Origin: Mesorhizobium sp. 1M-11
Lineage (GTDB): Bacteria; Pseudomonadota; Alphaproteobacteria; Rhizobiales; Rhizobiaceae
DNA: 64,000 nucleotides
Direction of reading: 5' to 3'
Assembly (NCBI RefSeq): GCF_001303895.1
Contig: NZ_LJSD01000056.1
Span: 1 to 64,000, forward strand
Position 1 is the stretch's first letter; each line of letters opens with the position of its first letter. The notes under the pieces were generated by a model. That model was not told where the DNA came from. It saw nothing but the letters and a program-made list of their open reading frames with translations, and did no database searches. Of this stretch, positions 18,642 to 27,620 are shown in pieces. The translations under genes and the position numbers were made by a program.

Positions 18642-21600
18642 ATGGTTCAATTCGTCGATCTGGCCGGCAGGGTAAAATATCGCAATGGTGCATACCTGGG
18701 CCCCAAAACCGAGGTCGCTAAACTACAGGCTGCCGAGAAGGCTTGGAGAGACACTGCGGCGGCGGCAAACCGGCCGGTTGCTGCCGCGAATGAACGTTTG
18801 AAAAACTCGCCCCACGGCAAGGCGATCACCGATGGTGTCGCGCAAGGCAAGAGCCTGAGGCAGATCGCAATCGGGTTGGGAATTACGGAAACACAGCTCA
18901 AAACCGAAGTCGGATTGGCAGGGCTGAAGGTAGAGGTTGAAGCCGACAAAAATAGAGACACCAGTTCGACCAAGATCATCGATCCGATGTCAGACACTGT
19001 GATCGCCGGGAACACGAAGAACGGCGAAACGGGTGCTGTCACGACCATGGGGGTCGACGATCAGGGCAATGAAATCACCACCACGGTGCAACAGGACGGC
19101 ACTGTCGCCGAAACCGTGACCGATGCTGAGGGACGGCAGATAACTACGACGACGGCACCGGTGAATGACGGCAAGCCGGTCGATTATGTGGTAGCACCGG
19201 GCGATAACCTCACTCACATCGCCAAGGCCCACGGCATCACCCTCGAAGAATTGGCCAAGAGTAATCCGGCACTTTTCACAGATCCACGCGATCCTGATCT
19301 CATCCATCCTGGCGAGACAATCGTCATCGAGGATGGGACACAAACGACCATCACGGTGACAACGAAGGAAGGGCAAACGGTTGAGATCAAGGGTGATGGC
19401 GGCAGCGACCTGACGAAGTCGATCTTCGAGGATGGCAAGAGCGTTGCCCAGGTGGCCAGCGAGCAGCAGCTCAGCGAAGAGACTGTACTGTCGATCCTGG
19501 AAGCCGATGGGATTCAGATCAACCAGACCGAGGCGTCCGGCGACAACGCCTACACGTCGACGATCGAGCTTGCTGATCCCAGGACAAACAAGCTGGTGGT
19601 CGAGATACAAGACATCCGCCACGGCACGTCGGATCGGCGGATGATCGACGAGAATTCGACGTTTGAGGTTCATATCCCCGATCCGCAGAGCGGTGACACG
19701 ACGACGGTCGAGCTGTCCGGGGCGCTGGGCTATCTTTATAGCGAGGCCGAAAAGGCGGGCAAAACAACTGGTGAGGCCAAGAGCGAACCGCACAAGGACG
19801 AAATCGCGGCGCTGCAAGACCAGATCCGGGACGCGCAAAAGCGTGATCCGGACGCTGTGCCCTCGCTGAGGGAAAAACTGGCCGACGCCAAGACCGAGGC
19901 CGATCAAGCCGAAGCTGCTGCACAGAAGGCAGCGCAGACGGCCTCGACTCGGGCAAACATGTTTTGGGCCGGTTTCCAGCAAGAGGCGATCGGCAAGCTT
20001 ATCGGTGACATCCACACATTGAAGGAAGCCGCCGTTTCGGGCACCGGCTCAAAGCTTGATCTTGATTTCCTGGCGCAGCTTGTCGACGGGGCCGCATCGA
20101 GCGGAGGTGAAGCGCTCTACAACGAGGCACTGGAAATTTCCCGCGCAGTCTATAGCGGGGCGCCGGATGCAATCGAGAAGCTCGATGCGTTTCTGGCAAA
20201 GGTCATGGATATGGCCGACTCGGCCAGTCTTCAGCTCACCGCCGCCAATGCGGGCCTCGAGGTGGCCGAGGCGGACGCGTCACTTCAAGCGAAGCAGACA
20301 GCGCTTGCAGATGCGCGGCAACAGCTTGAGCCGTTCTTCGAGGCCTTCAAGCAGCAGAACAGCGCGGATGCGGAATTCAACGCGCTGAGTGCGGAGGAAC
20401 AATGGAACCGGTTCGAGCAAGGCTGGCGCAACATCGAGGTGGCGGCAGCCGAAGAGGACTATTCGCCTTACACCAGCGAAGAAGGCAAGGCCTGGCAAGC
20501 CTATGAGGCAGCCAGCGACGCGGAGCTGCGGGCGAGCCGGGATCTTCAACAGGCGGAAGTCCGGCTAACGGATGCCGACATGGGGATCGTTGAGGGACAG
20601 ATCGGCAAGCTGGAAGGTGAAAAGGCCGCATGGAGCAAGGCCAACCCTGGGGAGTATGCCGGTGTGGCACCGGCGCAGGCCGAGCTTGATGCGGCCAACG
20701 ACCTGCTTCTGCAGCTGCAAGTCCAAAAGGTCAATCTCGACTACGGGGTCGATCGGACCAATCACCTTCTTTCCCAGCCCGGTGACGTGCGCCACTTCAA
20801 TCCGCAACGCAGGCAGGCCGAGGACGAGTTCGACGAAAAGAACGGTCTCGAGCTGGAACGCAAGCTGACCAATCTCGAGATCGCGGGTTCGGCGGCAAAA
20901 GTGGACGCTGCCAAGGACTGGCTGGAAGCGTGGGGCAAAGACAATCCGGAGTTGAAAGCCAGGCTTGACGCGCTGGGCGAGACAACATCGCAAAGCAGCG
21001 TAAGGGCGGCCGAATATCGTGCCGAACAGCGCGAGGAGCTTGCTGCTTCCGCGCCCCGGGGCGGCTCGTTGCTGGCTGCGCTCGACGACATCGCATTGGG
21101 GAATGATCTCAACGCTGCCAGCGGCCAGGAGATTGCCGATCTTCAGCAGCAACTCGACCAGATCAATGACGGCATCGACAATCATTCGTGGCTACGCGAC
21201 CTTTGGGGCGAGGCGTTCGGCGATGACGCCTATGATGCGCGCGCCCAGGTGCAAGCCAGGCTTGACGATGCCAAGCGGCTGCAAGGCAGATTGGAGCGCG
21301 ACGAGATCGATGCGACGGCCTTTGCCGCAGAATTCGACCAGTTTTTGATCACCACGAATCCGATGCGGATCAGGCTCGCTGAGGAGGTGGAAGAGGCCGA
21401 CGAAACCTGGGCGACGATCGAAGCCGTTGGGCGTGATGCGTCCGCCATGTTTACCGCTGCCGTGGTCACCATAAGCACCGGCAACATTGTAGCCGGGGCT
21501 TCTGCGGGCGCGCTGGTTTACGAGGCATGGGATACGGCCAACGATGTCGACGGCCTTCGCAATGGCCGCGACATCAATGAAGACGGCCATTCCTCACTGC

Positions 21601-24600
21601 TGGGTCTCGGGATGCAATGGCTGCTGGGTGGTTCCTCGCCGCTGGGCGAGGAAACCGCTGCGTCTTTGCGCGCGCTCGGCGGCTATGACGAATCCCTGGC
21701 TGAGGTGAGGGTGAGTTGGGACACCGTCAAGACCACACTTCTCGATGAAGGGCTCGATCTCGGCGCTTCGGGCGTGACCGGTCTCAGTACGGGAGCGGGC
21801 ATGGCGACGGCACGGGCTTTGACAGCAAAGGTCGGTATTGAGACCGCCACCACAGGCGCCACTAAATTCAACGCCAAGAATCTTGCCCAGATGGGAACAG
21901 TCAACGCCACGGCAGCGACGGCCAGCCAGGCCATTGATGGTGTTGGGCGCTTTGTCATTGAATTTTCACGCGTCGGGTTTGAAGGCAAGCTCGGCACTGC
22001 CGAAGGTGACGAGGCGTTGCGGCAGGCAGCAAAAGGAGCCCTGCTCGGCATAGCCTCGGCGCCGGCGACAGGTTTTGTTTCCGGTGTCATCCCGTTCCAG
22101 TCGCTTTCGTCTGTCCCCGTCGCTGCGGGCGGACGTTCAGTCGGGCGCTGGAGCGCCGAGATCTTCGCCCAAGGGGTCGTCGACTTCGGGGTCAATCTCG
22201 GCATCCTCAAAGCTTCGGCCCTCATCGATGGCCGTGACATGACTGAGGATGACGTGGTCGTCGCCTTGATCCAGACGGTACCCGGCGTGGCCATGAATCT
22301 TGCCGGCCATCCCGGTCGTTTTGTTCAGCAGAACCGTCCGATACCGGACAGCGCCAGCCAGCTTTCAACAGTCTCGTCAAACGCTTCGACCAGACTGGTC
22401 ATGCCTGGCCAAATCAAGCCAGGCGACCCGGCCGAACTCATCCTCCCAGGCCAGACCGAGGCGAAAAACGTTCACGACCTTGTCCTTCCAACCGATTCAG
22501 ATCGCCCGTCAGGAATTCGGCTGAAATACAATCAAGGCGATCGATACAAAAACGAGGACAAGCGACATAAGGCATGGCAGCCCAGCTCATCCGATCTGGC
22601 GGGAGTGCAGCGGTTCTTCGATCACACGAAGAGCGAAGTCGAGGGAGCCACGATTGAGGTTATCTCGCTGCAGGATCGTCGCGACAAAGCCCAAGGGACC
22701 GGAAACGATCACCTCGTTGCCGAGCTTACGGCCAAACTGGATGCGGCTGAGACTCGCCTGCAATATGTGTCGAAGATCCACAAATTTGCGGACGGCGAAC
22801 TTGCCAATGCGGCGGGCATGGTGTTCGAGCGGCGCGTTCGTGAAGCGCTGACGTGGTTGTATCCCGACCTGCAGGGCGAAGCGCGATTTCTCAATGGAAG
22901 GCTCATCACGTATGAGCCTGATTCACCGCATGGAAATCCAGATGCCTATCTGGATGTTGTCCAAAATTCGAGAAGTCACTTCTACGGGGTGGAGGTGAAA
23001 AACGTCAGAGACCCGGATAACCGCAAGCTCAATTCCTACGCGAAGCAAATCAGACTTCAACAGCAGCATTTTCCGACGGATCGCGACCAACTGGGGCACT
23101 TCGTGGTGTTTCCCGGTGACGCCAAGCCGACCGAGTTAGAGAGGTATAGGGATGTCGCTCTGAAGCTGAATGAAAAAACGGATGGGGTTGTCAGAGTTGA
23201 GGATGTGTTCTTCATGACGGATCTCGGAGATCACGTCGTCATGGAGTCGTTCTCGTCCATCGAGGGGCAGCGGAGGGGCGATCGAGTGCTTCCTTATTCC
23301 CGTACCGAGAGGGTGCTAACCTCGCCTGTTGACCAACGTCCAGTCAAGGCGACCGCCGCAGACGGTGTATCGGACGACCATGGCGATCTCACACGTCGGG
23401 ATGGCATGACTGCTTCGGGAGATAGATCAGCTTTCAAGCGTTCATCGGAAGCCGACCAGTCGATCCCACCGGACGGCAATCTGCCCGAAAGCAACCAAAG
23501 CAGGCCGCAAAGCCTGAGCGCGGCGTTTCATCCGGAAGGGGCCGGTCAATCCAGCGATCCGAACGCGCCGACGATACCGCCGGCGCTTCGTTCCGCCGAA
23601 GACAAATCCAGCAAGAAGACCGGACCTGTAGACATCGCTTCGGAAGGTGGGTTGCAAACAAGCCTGATCATGGTTCCCGAGCATCTGACGACAAGACCCA
23701 GCCCGCAGGTGCCGAACCCCGGTACGATCTCGTGGCCGAAAGCGCAGAAGGTCGAACCGCACACCCACGAAGACCTGGAAACCTTGACACTTCCAGAGAT
23801 CGAGTCGCTTGCCGAGCCACAGATCAGCACCATTCCAGGAGATCAGCTTGCGTTGGTCAGCCCCGGGCAATTCCGTAAATTCACGCCCGTGCAGTTCACC
23901 TGGATGTCCAAACAATGGGACGCGCTTAGCGTCCCGCAACTGGTGGCGTTCCAGAAAACGCATGCCGGGAACATGACGGCTGATCAGAAGGCAACGGTGG
24001 ATCTGGTTCTGAAATCCGCACAGGCCCGGGAACTGCAGAACGCGGCGGAAATCTTCAATCCGATGGGCGCTTCATCCTACACGCTGTGGAGTTCGCTCCC
24101 GCCGGACTGGATGGCGAAGGCCGCGGTCGTCGGTTTCGCCTGGCGAGGATTGGCGTTCACCGCGCAAGCGCTTTTTCCCAAGACAACGGCATCTCACACC
24201 AAGCTGGGCAGGTTCCTGAATGGGGCCAACGGCATCTCGTTCATCGTCACTTCTCCAGGCTCTGCCGCGCCTTTTCTGGACACTGGTGCCAATCCTGCCG
24301 TCAACGGCACCTTTACGCTCGGCAACTCCATCTTCGGCACCAAGTCCACCTATGACGCCATGGGCGCGCGATCCGGCCTTGGCTTTGCCAGCGACTATAT
24401 TGGAAACATAGCCTATTTGGGTGGTTCTGCTTTCTACACGACGCAGGTGCTGAGCTCCCCATCGGCGGTCACTGCGGGAACAATATTTACCCTCGGCAGT
24501 GCCGAATTTCTCGCTTCTGCGGTCCGCAAGAACAATACATATCGTCGTGACATACCAAGAACCGACGAGGACATCGCAGCGGCAGCGAAAGCCGATAAGA

Positions 24601-25214
24601 GATGGGCACTCATGGATAAGATCGCGCTCGGAGCGTTCGGCATCGGCATGGGGCTGTTCGCCTACAACAGTCTGAATCCAGACCCCGAAGAGGAGGCGTC
24701 AAGAAATGAAGAAAGCTCCGCTCCGCCTGACTTCTCGCCCGAGCCCGAAACGAAACCTGAGCCCGAAGAACATGCCGGCGAATATTCGCAGCTGGTCGTT
24801 ACAGCGGACGAAGGGCTGAACCTCAGAGCCTTGCCGGAACAGGACGCTGAAATCGTCGCGATCCTGCAGCCGGATACATTCGTCCAGCAGACGGGCGAAC
24901 CCATGGCGGATGGTCGGCGCTTCTGGGTACCCGTCGAGGGGTACGCAACCGATGGCAGCCGCCGCCAGGGTTGGGTTGCCGATGACTACACCATGTTGCA
25001 CCCTGAAGGTGGCAGGACATCGCAAGGGCGAGTCAATCCCGAACTTGAGCAGAACGGCTTTGAGTGGGTCGAGGTCAAGCCAGGTCAGACCCTTGGCGGC
25101 ATAGCCCGCGGTTCCCGGCGCGACACGGCTGCAACCGTCATGCTGAATCTCGATCACATCGTCGATCCGTCGCTGCTTTTCGAAGGGGACAGGATCTATC
25201 TTCCTATCGGATAG
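18642..25214 (+). CDS. Giant modular LysM protein with PD-(D/E)XK-like and SH3 segments
   Basis: A 2,190-residue protein with no classical signal peptide. Segments in order: N-terminal cap; LysM domain (about 181-229, DYVVAPGDNLTHIAKAHG); long alpha-helical, coiled-coil-rich region (about 370-900); Ala/Gly-rich hydrophobic segments (about 934-962 and 1,037-1,227); a PD-(D/E)XK nuclease-like segment with P1433-D1434 and E1451-x-K1453; six octapeptide-like repeats (1,721-1,767); more hydrophobic segments and a likely membrane helix (about 1,994-2,010); an acidic Pro/Glu linker; a bacterial SH3 domain (about 2,048-2,119); and a C-terminal LysM (2,140-2,190, VEVKPGQTLGGIA). The ATG at 18,642 is preferred; an upstream TTG at 18,510 is possible. 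Two cell-wall-binding ends and an internal nuclease-like domain suggest an envelope-associated effector or toxin, but the function is unknown. Confidence 0.85.
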   Translation: MVQFVDLAGRVKYRNGAYLGPKTEVAKLQAAEKAWRDTAAAANRPVAAANERLKNSPHGKAITDGVAQGKSLRQIAIGLGITETQLKTEVGLAGLKVEVEADKNRDTSSTKIIDPMSDTVIAGNTKNGETGAVTTMGVDDQGNEITTTVQQDGTVAETVTDAEGRQITTTTAPVNDGKPVDYVVAPGDNLTHIAKAHGITLEELAKSNPALFTDPRDPDLIHPGETIVIEDGTQTTITVTTKEGQTVEIKGDGGSDLTKSIFEDGKSVAQVASEQQLSEETVLSILEADGIQINQTEASGDNAYTSTIELADPRTNKLVVEIQDIRHGTSDRRMIDENSTFEVHIPDPQSGDTTTVELSGALGYLYSEAEKAGKTTGEAKSEPHKDEIAALQDQIRDAQKRDPDAVPSLREKLADAKTEADQAEAAAQKAAQTASTRANMFWAGFQQEAIGKLIGDIHTLKEAAVSGTGSKLDLDFLAQLVDGAASSGGEALYNEALEISRAVYSGAPDAIEKLDAFLAKVMDMADSASLQLTAANAGLEVAEADASLQAKQTALADARQQLEPFFEAFKQQNSADAEFNALSAEEQWNRFEQGWRNIEVAAAEEDYSPYTSEEGKAWQAYEAASDAELRASRDLQQAEVRLTDADMGIVEGQIGKLEGEKAAWSKANPGEYAGVAPAQAELDAANDLLLQLQVQKVNLDYGVDRTNHLLSQPGDVRHFNPQRRQAEDEFDEKNGLELERKLTNLEIAGSAAKVDAAKDWLEAWGKDNPELKARLDALGETTSQSSVRAAEYRAEQREELAASAPRGGSLLAALDDIALGNDLNAASGQEIADLQQQLDQINDGIDNHSWLRDLWGEAFGDDAYDARAQVQARLDDAKRLQGRLERDEIDATAFAAEFDQFLITTNPMRIRLAEEVEEADETWATIEAVGRDASAMFTAAVVTISTGNIVAGASAGALVYEAWDTANDVDGLRNGRDINEDGHSSLLGLGMQWLLGGSSPLGEETAASLRALGGYDESLAEVRVSWDTVKTTLLDEGLDLGASGVTGLSTGAGMATARALTAKVGIETATTGATKFNAKNLAQMGTVNATAATASQAIDGVGRFVIEFSRVGFEGKLGTAEGDEALRQAAKGALLGIASAPATGFVSGVIPFQSLSSVPVAAGGRSVGRWSAEIFAQGVVDFGVNLGILKASALIDGRDMTEDDVVVALIQTVPGVAMNLAGHPGRFVQQNRPIPDSASQLSTVSSNASTRLVMPGQIKPGDPAELILPGQTEAKNVHDLVLPTDSDRPSGIRLKYNQGDRYKNEDKRHKAWQPSSSDLAGVQRFFDHTKSEVEGATIEVISLQDRRDKAQGTGNDHLVAELTAKLDAAETRLQYVSKIHKFADGELANAAGMVFERRVREALTWLYPDLQGEARFLNGRLITYEPDSPHGNPDAYLDVVQNSRSHFYGVEVKNVRDPDNRKLNSYAKQIRLQQQHFPTDRDQLGHFVVFPGDAKPTELERYRDVALKLNEKTDGVVRVEDVFFMTDLGDHVVMESFSSIEGQRRGDRVLPYSRTERVLTSPVDQRPVKATAADGVSDDHGDLTRRDGMTASGDRSAFKRSSEADQSIPPDGNLPESNQSRPQSLSAAFHPEGAGQSSDPNAPTIPPALRSAEDKSSKKTGPVDIASEGGLQTSLIMVPEHLTTRPSPQVPNPGTISWPKAQKVEPHTHEDLETLTLPEIESLAEPQISTIPGDQLALVSPGQFRKFTPVQFTWMSKQWDALSVPQLVAFQKTHAGNMTADQKATVDLVLKSAQARELQNAAEIFNPMGASSYTLWSSLPPDWMAKAAVVGFAWRGLAFTAQALFPKTTASHTKLGRFLNGANGISFIVTSPGSAAPFLDTGANPAVNGTFTLGNSIFGTKSTYDAMGARSGLGFASDYIGNIAYLGGSAFYTTQVLSSPSAVTAGTIFTLGSAEFLASAVRKNNTYRRDIPRTDEDIAAAAKADKRWALMDKIALGAFGIGMGLFAYNSLNPDPEEEASRNEESSAPPDFSPEPETKPEPEEHAGEYSQLVVTADEGLNLRALPEQDAEIVAILQPDTFVQQTGEPMADGRRFWVPVEGYATDGSRRQGWVADDYTMLHPEGGRTSQGRVNPELEQNGFEWVEVKPGQTLGGIARGSRRDTAATVMLNLDHIVDPSLLFEGDRIYLPIG

Positions 25215-25324
25215 GCGGATGTTTGCGAGGGCGCTTACGCCGCAACGGCCGCAAAAATAAAGCTCTGTCTTCCGGGGCCAACGTCTGTCTGCAGCCCGTT
25301 TTCAGTCGCGATGCGAGCTGCAGA

Positions 25325-25855
25325 TCATCGATCAGGCAATTTGATCCAGAGTTTCTTCGCGAAACCGCGACCGTCGAGTTCCCATGCACTGTCGGTGACT
25401 TCCGCTTTGCCGTCGCGGCACCGATAGGAATAGACGGCATCATGCCCTGTTGCAGCGAGGGGAACAAAGTCGGCGTCGGGGTTCTCCCGGCAAAAGCCGT
25501 CGGCTCCGGGATTGTTCCGCGTGGAATTCATCTTCGCGCAGGGCAGGTTGGCTCCGACAAAGCAGACCATGACCTTTCCATTCATGCAGCGGTACTGGGC
25601 TTGCGTCTGAAAACTGGAATCGTCGGGCGTGTCCTTGGCCTCGGGAAACAGTTTCCTGAAGGCTTCGACAGTTCCGCGATAAAGATCGTGCCTGTAGTCT
25701 CGGACCGTGTCGTCGTTTCCGGCCTTGCGGCAGTATTGGTGTAGATTGTCGGGTTGCGCCGCCAACGTATCCGCAGTCGCAAAAGGTTGGATGAGAACCC
25801 ACGCTAACACAGCGATGCACAGGCGGTCGAATTTCGTGAAACGGAATAAAGTCAT
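25325..25855 (-). CDS. Secreted Cys-containing hypothetical protein
   Basis: A 176-residue protein with a signal peptide (LCIAVLAWVLIQPFATA, cleavage near residue 29-31). The mature part has about six cysteines (QYC, QYRC, VMVC, NLPC, GFC, SYRC), suggesting disulfides in the periplasm. The ATG at 25,855 is chosen because TGAGG lies just upstream and it begins the signal peptide; upstream in-frame codons to 26,002 would hide it. It is convergent with the giant LysM protein gene, 110 bp apart. I do not recognise the family. Being exported, it could be an envelope partner or protective factor for the neighbour, but nothing in the sequence proves this. Confidence 0.7.
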   Translation of the reverse strand: MTLFRFTKFDRLCIAVLAWVLIQPFATADTLAAQPDNLHQYCRKAGNDDTVRDYRHDLYRGTVEAFRKLFPEAKDTPDDSSFQTQAQYRCMNGKVMVCFVGANLPCAKMNSTRNNPGADGFCRENPDADFVPLAATGHDAVYSYRCRDGKAEVTDSAWELDGRGFAKKLWIKLPDR

Positions 25856-26029
25856 TGCAACCTCAAGACCGTAAATTACTACCATTGTCCGCAAAAATGC
25901 AATTTCATCAGCTATGAGCTGCGCTTTCGCAGCCAGCGCTTTGAAGCATCGAGCGGCAAATCTGCCATGGTTGAGAGAACTCATGAGCTCACTCCTGTCC
26001 ATCGGCGGCTGGAAAAAACTGCGCGCGAG

Positions 26030-26054
26030 TCACATTCGAGGATTCTCGATCGTC
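26030..26054 (+). promoter_or_regulatory. ECF41-type promoter before the AhpD-like gene
   Basis: TCACA at 26,030-26,034, a 16-bp spacer, and CGTC at 26,051-26,054 match the ECF41 consensus (TGTCACA, 16 bp, CGTC). The spacer differs from that of the copy at 27,549 at only two positions. It lies 33 bp upstream of the AhpD-like start, so the sigma factor encoded next in the operon probably drives its own transcription. Confidence 0.75.
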
Positions 26055-26086
26055 ATGAAGTCGGAAACGACAGAAGGAGATCGATC

Positions 26087-26560
26087 ATGGCCGCCAGGCT
26101 CAACCCCGTCGCTGCAGCTCCAGCGCTGATGAAGCTTTGGTACGACGCTGCCGTCGCCATATCCGATAGCCTCGATCCTGCACTCGCCGAACTGGTCAAG
26201 ACGCGCGCTTCCCAGATCAACGGCTGCGCCGTCTGCACCAACATGCATTCGATCCCTTCTCGCGGGTATGGCGAGACCGAGCAGCGCATTTTCCTGTTGC
26301 CGGCTTGGCGTGACGCACCTTGCTATACTGATCGCGAACGCGCCGCACTCGGTTGGACCGAGGCTCTCACGCGTCTCTGCGAAGGCCATGAGCACGAACG
26401 TGCCTACGAGGCACTGAAGGCTGTGTTCACCGAGGAGGAGCAGGTCAGCCTTACCTTGATAATCAATGTCATCAATGGGTGGAATCGCATCGCTGTCGGC
26501 TTTGGTGGCTGGGCCGAGCCGGCAGTGGGCAAGCCCTCCGCCATGGTGGTGGTCGCTTGA
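26087..26560 (+). CDS. Carboxymuconolactone decarboxylase/AhpD-family protein
   Basis: A 157-residue helical protein of the alkylhydroperoxidase-like CMD family, with the redox motif C47-x-x-C50 and a following His (GCAVCTNMHS). Such proteins reduce peroxides or act in unknown redox reactions. The start at 26,087 has GAAGGAGA upstream; earlier in-frame codons overlap the promoter. Its stop overlaps the sigma-factor TTG start, so the two are translationally coupled. ECF41 sigma genes are typically paired with a CMD or similar oxidoreductase gene, which is the arrangement here. Confidence 0.9.
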   Translation: MAARLNPVAAAPALMKLWYDAAVAISDSLDPALAELVKTRASQINGCAVCTNMHSIPSRGYGETEQRIFLLPAWRDAPCYTDRERAALGWTEALTRLCEGHEHERAYEALKAVFTEEEQVSLTLIINVINGWNRIAVGFGGWAEPAVGKPSAMVVVA

Positions 26561-27411
26561 CGACGGGGGCGTCATTCGAGGACGCTGCGGCGGATTTCGA
26601 GCCATTGCGTCCTATGCTCGTCCGGGTCGCATACCGCATGCTTGGCTCGGTGGCCGACGCCGAAGACATGGTGCAGGACGCCTTCATCCGCTGGATGCGC
26701 GCCGACCGCGCGGAGGTGCGGGAGCCGGCGGCATTCTTGCGCAGGACCGTCACGCGTCTCTGTCTCGACAAGCTCAAGACCGTGCGACGCCAGCGCGAGA
26801 CCTATGTCGGCCCTTGGCTTCCGGACCCTGTCCTCGACGAGGAAGAAGACGTCACGTTGCCGTTGATGCTTGCACTGGAACGGCTATCCCCTCTCGAGCG
26901 CGCAGCCTTCTTGCTTCACGATGTGTTCGGTCAGGGATTTGAAGAAATTGCAGAGACAATTCAGCGCGATCCCGCGACGTGCCGTCAATTGGCCAAGCGA
27001 GCTCGCGCTCACGTCCGTGAGGCGAGGCCACGCTTCCAGGTGGAAAAACAGCGCGGTAGCGAGCTCGCCGAGGCATTTTTTACCGCCTCGCGCAACGGTG
27101 ATTTGAAGGTGCTTGGTGCGATGCTGGCGGCCGATGTCAGCTATTATGCCGATGGCGGCGGCAAGCGCCCGGCTTCCATCGAGCCGATCCTGGGCTTCGA
27201 TGCCGTCATGAGGGTCCATGAATTTCTGGCGGGTCTCTTCCTGGGCAATCGTTCGAAACTCATTCGCGCCGGCTTCGTCAACGGATTGCCCGGCTTCCTC
27301 TCGATCGAGGCTGATGGCGAGCTTTCGACGACCGCGCTCGAAATCGAGGATGGGAAAATCGTGGCAATCTACGTCGTGGGAAATCCCGACAAATTACAGC
27401 ATCTTCACTAG
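26557..27411 (+). CDS. ECF41-family RNA polymerase sigma factor
   Basis: A 284-residue extracytoplasmic-function sigma factor. Sigma-2 covers about residues 14-80 (VRVAYRMLGSVADAEDMVQDAFIRW) and sigma-4 about 105-160 (LSPLERAAFLLHDVFGQGFEEIA). A C-terminal SnoaL-like extension replaces a separate anti-sigma factor. The extension carries the group motifs WLPDP in the linker, DGGGK, and a final NPDKL, all recognisable here. The TTG start at 26,557 lies within the upstream stop (TTGA). It is transcribed with the AhpD-like gene and probably recognises the two similar promoters at 26,030 and 27,549. Confidence 0.92.
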   Translation: MTTGASFEDAAADFEPLRPMLVRVAYRMLGSVADAEDMVQDAFIRWMRADRAEVREPAAFLRRTVTRLCLDKLKTVRRQRETYVGPWLPDPVLDEEEDVTLPLMLALERLSPLERAAFLLHDVFGQGFEEIAETIQRDPATCRQLAKRARAHVREARPRFQVEKQRGSELAEAFFTASRNGDLKVLGAMLAADVSYYADGGGKRPASIEPILGFDAVMRVHEFLAGLFLGNRSKLIRAGFVNGLPGFLSIEADGELSTTALEIEDGKIVAIYVVGNPDKLQHLH

Positions 27412-27548
27412 CGCCGCTGGCTATCGGAAGCAGCTCGATCCTCCGCTGCGGAGGCGTCGCCCATATCAACACCGGAAAGCTGGTATGGGGTGCTTCTGAC
27501 GTATTTTCACCGAAGCCAGGCCCAGCAACCAGACATTATTTCGCTGGA

Positions 27549-27575
27549 TGTCACATTCGCGGATTCCCGATCGTC
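27549..27575 (+). promoter_or_regulatory. Second ECF41-type promoter, before the VOC gene
   Basis: TGTCACA at 27,549-27,555, 16 bp, then CGTC at 27,572-27,575 match the ECF41 promoter pattern fully. The spacer TTCGCGGATTCCCGAT is nearly the same as that of the site before the AhpD-like gene. It is 46 bp upstream of the VOC-family start, so that gene is likely a second target of the sigma factor. Confidence 0.78.
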
Positions 27576-27620
27576 AACACAGCGTCTCCCTTCACAATCA
27601 ACCAGGATGAGGAACGCAAG

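Noticed and set aside
25215..25324. Possible immunity gene directly after the giant protein
   Set aside because: No plus-strand gene fits in the 110-bp gap; only the convergent exported protein is present.
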